Source of the DNA: Syngnathus acus | Taxonomy: Eukaryota; Chordata; Actinopteri; Syngnathiformes; Syngnathidae | Direction: 5' to 3' | DNA length: 64,000 nt | Assembly (NCBI RefSeq): GCF_901709675.1 | Contig: NC_051098.1 | Coordinates: forward strand, 5,528,000-5,591,999 | Part shown: in pieces, positions 38,401 through 64,000 of the stretch | Numbering within the stretch: the stretch's first letter is position 1 | How the letters are laid out: each line of letters opens with the position of its first letter | Translations under genes and position numbers: made by a program | Notes under the pieces: model-generated | What the model was told of the DNA's origin: nothing | The model's input: the letters and a program-made list of their open reading frames with translations, nothing else | The model's database searches: none

Positions 38401-41400
38401 ATATACTATTACTGATCAAAATGATTGACAGTAGCGCCCTACTTCAGTGACCTTTCTGCCATTAAACCTTAGCATTGTGAAATAAAATAGGTCTCACCTT
38501 TTCATTGGCCCTTAAATATCAGAATGCATTTGAGATCATTTCATGATTTGCTACTGAAGTAAATCGTGTGCAAAGCCATGTAATTAAAAGCATTGAAAGC
38601 AGTTCATGCATTTGTTTATTGTTCTTGTTCAGATTAATTTAATGAGTATCAAATTTCAAAATCTCTTGGTAGAATGACCAAGACCATCTCATAAGATGCA
38701 GTTATTTCCCAACGGAACACATGCTGGTCGATCCAGAGATGACTTTTCAATGATGAATTTCTTCATCGAATAGCTGACCTAGCTGATGTTTCAAGGTCAT
38801 AGAATTCGTATTTCAGTTTGTTGTGACAGTGGACAGTGATAAGCTTCTTCTGTCCAGTCTTTCGCTGCACTTTGGTTCTTTTCTGGGTACAATTACATGG
38901 TGAGAGATGAGCACTTGTGACGTGTTCATGCCAAGCTTGTGACAAGGGTTTCCCAGTGTCCGTGTAAGCCACTGCCACTTTTAGTTTGTTCTGCATTAAA
39001 TGATATCTATTTCTCATTTCTATTCGGCCACATAACCAAGTGTTCGACTTTATTCTTAGGGTCGATAATAGTGTGCCTTTTACCCAAACTAAATATCGGA
39101 TCATTTTTGCAGGGTAAGGAGAAACAAGGGAGCCAGTGCTCAACCCCACTGTGTTTCTGTTTGTTGCCAATGCACACCGACTGTGTTCTATCTCTCCCAG
39201 GGAGTGCAAAATCCAATTACAAACGGAGCTGTCGAGGCCAACAATTGAAAAATTCTCTGACAGACTGGCTCAGGGAAGTGTTGAAAGTGCTCATGAGGAC
39301 ATATTGCAATGTAAGTCAGCATATTGGCACATTCCACGAGTAGATGCGCTGGAATCTTGTCTGGTTCGGCAACTTGATATGAAGAGTCTGGATATGATCC
39401 ATTTTTGCTTTCTGAGTCGTGAAAAAAGGTTTGAATCTCAAAAGCTTATTAGTTTTTCAAACAATGCAGAGGCCTGTACATGGTTAGGTACTGCTGTTTA
39501 TAACTCGAAGTGTTTCCTTGTAATTTGTTACATACAGTATACCTAGTACCTCGTAGTATATTGTATCTCAAAGGGAGAATTCAGTTTCATTTTGTTTAGG
39601 TGATTCCGTGAATCAAATTCATCTATCCATTATCTGAACCGCTTCACTGTTCTTAATTGTTGGACCAAAATGTCTGGTAAAAAGAGAGAGGATCAGATAA
39701 AAAAAGAATATGCACAGGATTAGAATTGTTTCTCTCTTGAATACATGTGGGCGGAAGTGAGAGGAGGGCCTGTGGACAGAAGGGAAGACAGAGATACAGA
39801 AACCACATGAGGATGTGTTCTTCCGTCTTTTCACGAACACGTTTTTATGAAAATGTTTTTAGAAAAATCTTGTTTCTATTTTAATTCCCCTTCCTAAGAG
39901 CAGATTAAAAAACAAGTCTGTCCAGATTTATTTCAAAAAATGCCTCATGGTTGTTGCGACAAGGACAAAGCGGCGAGAGTGAAAGCCAATGCTTTACAAA
40001 ATATGTGGCAAAAATAAACGATAACTCAGTCCAGGTCATCGCCAAATCAAAGGGGTGTTTTAAATCACAACCCATCGCACCCTGTCGTCTCTCTTGCTGG
40101 CATAACAAAAAGAAATGAACAGTACTGCATGAAAAATTAAAATAAAATAAAAACTGATGCAACCTCATAAATAGAACAGCAAATGTAAAAAGGATTTGAA
40201 TTACACATTCCAATTGTTCATTTTTTTTGTTCTTGTTCTTTTATTTTCACTCCTCTGTATGCTGCTCGGCTAGTCACAATCCATTTGTGTTGACAGATTG
40301 GAAGTCATGGTTTTATGTTTGTGTCGCTGGAGTATTTAAACCTATTGATTTTGTAAGCACCAAAATAATAGCGAATGTAGGATTAAAAATATTGGAAAAG
40401 GCCAGCATTTGATGTCAAGAAATTGCAGCAGTTATGGAGCAAGATCCGTTGGCATTTAGTCGTGGTTGGCCTACTGTGTTGAGACTGACAGCCAATATTG
40501 AAGTATGGCCGAGAGTGTACAAGAAATGCTTCTTATTCATTAGGGTTTTCAATTAACAAGACATAAAATCAGGTACACTATTTCAGGTTCAATAGTTGAT
40601 TCAACAAAATTCATCTTGCTAAATGAGAACATTTTAATTAGGTGGAAAATATTTCCATGATTTTAGTCACCAAACAAATTATTTCTTTGAGTGTAGAAGG
40701 GCCAATGCTGATAATCAAATTCAGAACCTCTGACTGTGCGATTAATGACATCCTCCCGTGCCTTTGCAGACGCTCAATTCGTCAAATTATTGTTCAGGAC
40801 TTTACAAGGCTCTAATTCATGTCCTTGGCATTAGTGTGACAGAAGTACTTTTGCAGGAAGATTTAGAAAACAGCAGAGCAAAATCAATGCGGAATGATTC
40901 AACTTGTTCCAATCATCTGAAGGCGAAAATAAGCTTATTAATTACAAATTAGTTTTTTCACTAAGTTCTCAAGCTAAAATAAAAGCACACCATTGCTTTT
41001 ACATATCACTGCTTGTTAACCTGTGGTCACAATCTAACAGTATGCAATTAAGTGGCTATACATTTGAATTCTGAAAAGACATAACTCATAAAAGTGTACT
41101 GACACAAGGAGGAAATGTAGTATAAAGGTGTTAATTCAATAAACTGATAATATTTAACAACACCATTACAAGTCATTTAAACTTCCCTCGCGGGCGAAGG
41201 TCGTTTGCATGTAATTCCAAAATTAGATTGCCATCAAAGTTGTGAAAATCTCCACCAATAAAGTGTGGAGTGTGTTTAGTGGCTGTGAGTCAAGGCAACT
41301 GCTTGAGGCCAGATTTATCTGGCAACTGTAATGAGTGATCTCTGTGAACCAATTACACTGATGTACTCATCAATATTTAAGGCTAATCACAGTCCTTCCG

Positions 41401-41811
41401 GCTTCTGATCAGATACAGTAAGTAAAAATAAGCTAACAGAAGTAATTAAGTACTTCTTACAAGACTATTTTGAGTTTCTGATACATATGTTAATCAGGCT
41501 TGTTTATTAAATGGTCAGTTATATTGTACTTTATTTTATAATACACAGTCTAGATGGATGGACGTATTGGTCCACATGGTCACTGTCCTTGCATCAAGTG
41601 AAATGGAAGAAAACTTGCCCCACTTTGATATTTAATAGCTTCTATTAAAAAGGTTTGGTTGTCATGGTATGTTTGTACAGTATAAAGTCTTGTTATTTAT
41701 TAATGGCTTTTAAAAAAAAATATTCTGTTGCAAAGTCTTAATGTTCTTTTCTTAATAAAGTGATTCTCTACAAATAAATAATGTTCTTTTTCAGGGTGTT
41801 GGGGTCTATAT
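35463..41811. other. Intergenic, no gene recognised
   Basis: Repeat-poor except for the tip at 39,614. The open frames at 38,763-39,546 lie on both strands with no recognisable family. The block 35,640-36,060 and the segment 41,150-41,440 are candidate conserved non-coding sequence. Confidence 0.6.
39614..39650 (-). mobile_element. LINE2-like 3'-tip fragment
   Basis: The plus strand reads catctatccattatctgaac then cgcttcact, the reverse complement of the aagcggttcagataatggat-type tip seen in the same repeat family. Only the last about 35 bases are present. Confidence 0.4.
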
Positions 41812-41946
41812 CAAAGTCAAAGTCAAAGTCTGCTTTATTGTCAATTTCTTCACATGCCAAGACACAAAGAAATCGAAATTACGTTCCCACTATCCCACGG
41901 TGACAAGACATAGTACACAATATACATACAAGTAAACAACACAAAT
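41812..41946 (-). mobile_element. Dispersed retroelement 3' end with GACTTT tail, copy 2
   Basis: The same repeat as 26,869-27,016, with three tail units instead of two. Truncated on the 5' side at about 41,946. No coding capacity is visible. Confidence 0.6.
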
Positions 41947-43401
41947 GTCTATATGTCTATCCGTGGGAGTTTTCGTAATATATTTATCCAGAGCACGGTC
42001 AGAAGCCAAGTGATTCCAATCCAAACTCATCCGAGCATGTTTTGTGCATAGCAGTCACAGTGGAAGAGGAAAGAGCCATCCAGAAAGTCTTGGAAGCATA
42101 ACACTTGATTAAGATTTGTGAGTGGAGTAGTTCAGTCTGTATAGTTTAACAGCCAGAATTTAATTTTTAAGGAGATTAGAAATGTGTCTAAATAATAAAT
42201 CGTAAGAATACATTCTAAAAAGAAAGTCATTTTGTATTTGCGTTTTTATTTCTACTTTGTCATTCACCTCAAGTTATTCTCCATTCGTTAGCTCTTATTT
42301 TTGAAAATGATTAAAAATAGAAAGAACGTTTTGAAACGCAAGTGTAACACACCTCCGCCAAGAGCAAACAGCTAAATGTGTCCAGTAAATGCAAACTGTG
42401 AGCCCTTGCCTTGCCCTGTTCAAATTTTGCAGAGGTGAAGAAAAGAGAGAAACATTCAACGGTTCATTTTTTTCCAAGCACTATTGCTGTGACAGAATTT
42501 TCTTTCTGCAGTCCCATTCTTCTTGGTACATAAAATGAATAGAAGACCTTCATGAACACAAAAGCTATGGTACGCCAATAGAGGGATTTTTTTTAAAGCG
42601 AATACCAAGCCGTTTTTATTAGTGGTTCACTTTGCATGAAATAAGCTAAATGCAAGAGTTTTGCCTTCTCTTGGCTGATCATCGATCAGTGAGCTAACTG
42701 TGACAAACAAAAATAATACTAAACAGTCTCCGTTGAATTTTGAATGATTAGATCATTTGTACCGTAGCTGGAGTCATCCTCCTACGCTCCACATTTGCAA
42801 ATAAAAACATTCAACCAGTCTAAATTTACCTGCCGCTGAGACAATTACAAAGCTGACATCCCTGCGGTAGAATTTGTTTTGCAGTTAAAATGAGCCATCT
42901 CTTTTATTCCCTTTTCTCATCAAAACAAATAAATCCACCATGACAGATAATCAAAGCAAAAAAATATGTTTTCCTTACTCCTTACATTTTTCCAGACTGA
43001 TAAAAGCAGTATTAAAGTCAAGAGCTCATCATGCTGATAGCACAGAAGAAGAAGGTACTCATACTACAATTAAATTATTGTTGGAGGTTATTTTTGTCCA
43101 CGACTCACAGGCTAATATGTATGTTTTTGATTTTGGTGCAACATGAGAAGTTGTTGCTCCTTGATCATAATTCCTGGGATAAGCAGTGTTAATTTGTGAC
43201 CTGAATTTGTCAGACAACTGCCATCTTAATGCACAACATGATTCGACTCATTAAATAATTGAAGCATCTTTAAATATGAAAGGAAAAATATAGCAACCCA
43301 ACACTAAAATTATTATTTTCCCTTCTAATTGGGGATTGGCTCTCCCCCTTTAGGCTGAGTAGGGTATCATCTGGAGATATGTTTAGCCAATTTAGTTGTA
43401 T
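41947..43401. other. Intergenic, no gene recognised
   Basis: AT-rich unique sequence between a retroelement tail and the deleted SINE. Nothing recognised. Confidence 0.6.
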
Positions 43402-43413
43402 GGCTTCAATTAG

Positions 43414-43605
43414 CTCGGTGGCGCACTGGTCCAAATTGTCCCTAGGTGTGAGTGCGAGTGCAAATGGTTGTTTGTCTCTGTGTGCCTGCGATTGGCTGGC
43501 AACCGGTTCAGGGTGTCCCCCGCCTACTGCCTGATGACGGCTGGGATAGGCTCCAGCACACCCGCGACCCCCATGGGGACTAAACGGTTCAGAAAATGGA
43601 GGATG
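43414..43605 (+). mobile_element. Internally deleted tRNA-headed SINE with 12-bp target duplication
   Basis: A perfect 12-base direct repeat, ggcttcaattag, flanks the element (43,402-43,413 and 43,606-43,617). The first about 17 bases (ctcggtggcgcactggt) resemble the tRNA-like head of a widespread teleost SINE. The remainder (attgtccctaggtgtgagtg ... gattggctggcaacc ... gggataggctccagcac ... cggttcagaaaatgga) matches its LINE2-like tail. The middle of the head, with the B box, is missing. Family assignment is from memory of fish repeats. Confidence 0.75.
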
Positions 43606-44524
43606 GGCTTCAATTAGACGCCTGAGCAGAAACATTGTGAGACTTTAAATGGCTGCCACATGCATTCTCGTTTACCTTTATTTGCATGCTGACCTTCATT
43701 GGTCATTCACAAGGGTTAAGCATTTTTATCCCCAAATCTATGCACAAGCAGCACTAGAAAATATAACATTAATTTGAGAAATTTTTACAATCCGACAAAC
43801 CTGTAAATCTTGTCATCTATGACATTTTGGAGGCTTTCAACTTTAAAAGTTCCTGTTTTCCCTTCCTGTGGTACTTAAAAACCAACTCCCAAAGTCACGT
43901 TGCAAGCCTGATGTATCCATTTTGGAAATCCTTTCAGCCTTCTTCCAAACCGTGAATTATGCCAGAAGCTGGTGATTTAGGGAGAAAGTGTTTTCAGCAC
44001 ATCTTACATGTAGAAGGCAGCAGTGCTGCAACATATTCACGCACATCACACTTAACTGCTCTCTGTGTGCTACTCTACTTAAGGTTATCTGATTGTGATT
44101 AAAGCCTTGAAAGTTTCTTGACTGCAATTAAAACAGCTTATTCTGCATTTGGGTCTACTTGGCGTTTTCATTCTCTCTCCAATCTGCCGATTGTGACATC
44201 ATCAGACATAAAAGATCAGACTCACAGCTGTCATATTGCAGTGGTGCTCTCATGTGAATGCCCAGAGGCTTGTATGAAACAGATTTGAACTTGAGTGTTT
44301 ATCTTCATGAAGAGGATTTGTATCTTAGACTAGATATAGAGGCATCACTTTGTCAATGAATCAGCTCCTGAGTGCTATTGGACATGATGGTATCGCTGTT
44401 CACAGACAGGTTTATTAACTGAAGTAAATCAATGATTGTGGTGGATAAGGCTACCCAATGAGAATATCATAGGTACAAATACTCCTTGAAAAAAAAATCA
44501 AATTTAATCAGTACATTTAATTTA

Positions 44525-44590
44525 CATTCATTCATTCATTCATTCATTCATTCATTCATTCATTCATTCATTCATTCATTCATTCATTCA
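44525..44590 (+). repeat. (ATTC)n microsatellite
   Basis: About 16 nearly uninterrupted units of attc or ttca, about 430 bases before the vps53 start codon. Expected to be length-polymorphic. Confidence 0.95.
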
Positions 44591-44741
44591 ATAATTTCCT
44601 AATCAATGTTTTATAATTGCAATAATTCTCCATTTAACAGTTGATTACTGTGCTGATCACATTGGTTAATGTGAAGTAACAAATGAACGAATAAAAAACA
44701 TTCACACAAATATGCCACTTAAAGAACTTGGAGTCACGCGT

Positions 44742-44751
44742 GCATTATGGG
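44742..44751 (+). promoter_or_regulatory. ZNF143-like GCATTATGGG motif in the vps53 promoter region
   Basis: The bases GCATTATGGG followed by TAA lie about 280 bases before the vps53 start codon. This resembles the ZNF143/Staf core (TTCCCA.AATGC) in reverse orientation, a common element of vertebrate housekeeping promoters. I see no TATA box at a convincing position, which fits a broadly expressed gene. The transcription start is not visible, so the link to promoter activity is inference. Confidence 0.35.
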
Positions 44752-45023
44752 TAAGGTTTTTTTTTTTTTCACAGACTTGGCATTTAAAAATAATAGAGCT
44801 GTCAGTCGGACTATTTCAACCGCTGGAATATGTACGATCCTATTATGCGCTACTTTAAGATGTGCAGTACCATACTGCAGCCTACTGCACCGATAAACCA
44901 CGAATATCTGTATTTTCCTTTTTCCCCGATAGTTTTGAACGCCCCAACAATTGCGTCACCGGATATCCCAGAAGCCATTTCACCAGGAAGTAGGAAGCAC
45001 TCGAGCTGTTTAATGTTTGGACA

Positions 45024-62908
<17,885 letters not shown>

Positions 62909-62940
62909 AATCAAGATGTTGTGTGCTGCTCGGCTGCGCC

Positions 62941-62946
62941 ATTAAA
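62941..62946 (+). terminator. Possible vps53 polyadenylation signal ATTAAA
   Basis: ATTAAA lies 33 bases after the stop codon. A TG-rich stretch (tgcatgtatgtgtata, 62,991-63,006) lies 45-60 bases further on and could be the downstream element. This would give a very short 3' UTR. AATAAA also occurs at 63,491-63,496 and 63,787-63,792, so longer 3' ends are possible. Confidence 0.4.
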
Positions 62947-63327
62947 TTATTGTTAAAGGAGCTGCATCGTGTTAATTAAGATTAACTATTTGCATGTATG
63001 TGTATAATTACGTATTATTTTTGGCACAATTATTATCTAGTTTCTTATTATGAGCTATTTTGAAGTAAGACGCCAGGTTCACTAAAACCCCGCCTCCACT
63101 GTACTTGCATACTCAGTGACTCGACGTGCGTTCAATGATCACTCGCAAAGTAGGACAACTCAAAATTACGTAGAGAATGCTTTTTTAATGCAACAAATAG
63201 CAATCACCAGTACATGAGCGCATTGTAAGGAGTGTGTGGAAAGACTATAATTTATTTGATGCACCAAAATCAGAACAGCCGCATGTCAACTCGGGATGCA
63301 AGGACAGCTGCTCTGAGAAACTGGGTG

Positions 63328-63357
63328 TGGCTCCTCACCATACAGAGTGAGGAGCCA
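63328..63357. repeat. Perfect 11-bp inverted repeat (stem-loop)
   Basis: tggctcctcac (63,328-63,338) and gtgaggagcca (63,347-63,357) are reverse complements around an 8-base loop. It lies 420 bases past the vps53 stop and has no T-run after it. Confidence 0.6.
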
Positions 63358-63383
63358 TGTGTTGTCTTGCTTTGGGCGTGGCT

Positions 63384-63453
63384 GGTGTTTTGGGTCAGGA
63401 ATTAGCATTTTAACATGGCTAAAAACTCCCAAAAGTTGATTATGACCCCTTTA
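63384..63453 (+). repeat. Short dispersed repeat shared with 25,805-25,882
   Basis: Second copy of the aggaattagcattttaacat repeat. The element may extend upstream towards 63,330, which has the inverted repeat, but only this part is shared within the window. Confidence 0.6.
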
Positions 63454-64000
63454 TAAATAGAAGAGATGAGTCAATTTTCCATCACAGAAAAATAAACCCA
63501 AGTTCATGGTGGGTTATGAAGAAACTTCCTTGAGACTTGCGTTTGGTACATAAACTCCTTTATGTGCAATTTCCTTAGCTCTGTGTTCACACAATGGTTA
63601 TACATTGATCAGTATATGGATGTTGTTTTTGTTATCTGTAGAGTACAGGCCAATTCATCCAAGTTAAATGACATTTTCTAATGATGATAAATGACTGCAG
63701 CTGTAGGTTCATGAAATTATATGGCATATCGGGATATATTGATTTGAAATATTTATGCTTGTCTTTCATCCATTTTTGAATCCGAAAATAAAAGGTTATT
63801 CCCCTTTATTAGGTCTCTGGGGGAATATTCTGCTGACTCTGTCTAGACATTATATACACGTACACAATTGAGATTTACTCATTTTAGGCACACATTGCTT
63901 CCTTAAGGAAAACAATATATTCGTGGTGATGTATGGCAAGCTGCGAACATTGCTAATCACAACCACAGATGAGTCCTTGTGCTTCATGAATGGTTTTATG

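Larger units (their letters stand above)
43618..45023. other. Upstream flank and 5' region of vps53
   Basis: Holds the ATTC microsatellite, the GCATTATGGG motif and presumably the vps53 promoter and 5' UTR. Transcription start not identifiable. No other gene is seen. Confidence 0.6.
62909..64000. other. Downstream flank of vps53
   Basis: Possible 3' UTR and polyadenylation signals, the inverted repeat at 63,328 and the shared repeat at 63,384. No following gene is visible before the window ends. Confidence 0.6.

Noticed and set aside
38763-39546. Open frames on both strands of up to 148 residues
   Set aside because: Mutually antisense and overlapping in several frames, with no recognisable motifs. 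Looks like chance openness.
43270-43635. 121-residue minus-strand open frame
   Set aside because: It overlaps the deleted SINE, whose target duplication explains the sequence.
44525-44590. Regularly spaced repeats suggesting an array
   Set aside because: A plain tetranucleotide microsatellite without spacers; not a CRISPR, and the genome is vertebrate.

Overview
The window is nuclear DNA from a ray-finned (teleost) fish. It has one multi-exon vertebrate gene with introns up to 4.3 kb, AT-rich intergenic sequence, and dispersed repeats typical of fish genomes (a TIR family beginning CCGTATTTTCCGGACTATAA, a hAT-type element with CAGGGGTGTCAAACTC ends, tRNA-headed SINE pieces, and LINE remains). 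I see no bacterial, phage or organellar features. The species cannot be fixed from sequence alone.

Layout. 1-45,000 is a long gene-free flank. It holds SINE/LINE scraps (2.4, 2.8, 6.4, 26.9, 29.5, 39.6, 41.8 and 43.4 kb) and three TIR elements of one ACCGTATTTTCCGGAC-like group (4.15-4.57, 29.80-30.44 and 32.20-33.32 kb). It also has two hAT-like elements (22.8 and 35.1 kb), a 2.7-kb decayed LINE on the minus strand (11.87-14.56 kb), microsatellites, and strand-asymmetric purine or pyrimidine tracts. No stretch here gives a convincing cellular protein; the open frames are short and low-complexity.

45,024-62,908 (+) is the complete coding region of vps53, in 22 coding exons that I placed base by base. 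They give an uninterrupted protein of about 833 residues. VPS53 is a shared subunit of the GARP and EARP tethering complexes (endosome-to-trans-Golgi retrieval and endocytic recycling). All introns are GT-AG except intron 15, which reads as GC-AG. Exon 12 has a tandem NAG acceptor. Intron 21 carries a hAT-like insertion and a cluster of GTGTTAA/TTAACAC motifs. A possible polyadenylation signal lies 33 bases after the stop codon.

The most informative observations are about genome dynamics rather than a new system. They are a nested insertion dated by comparing two copies of the same TIR element, an internally deleted SINE with a perfect 12-bp target-site duplication, a 73-bp fold-back hairpin, a hAT element with a perfect 8-bp duplication, and several non-repetitive, motif-rich blocks that could be conserved non-coding elements. 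I found no evidence for an undescribed multi-gene system.
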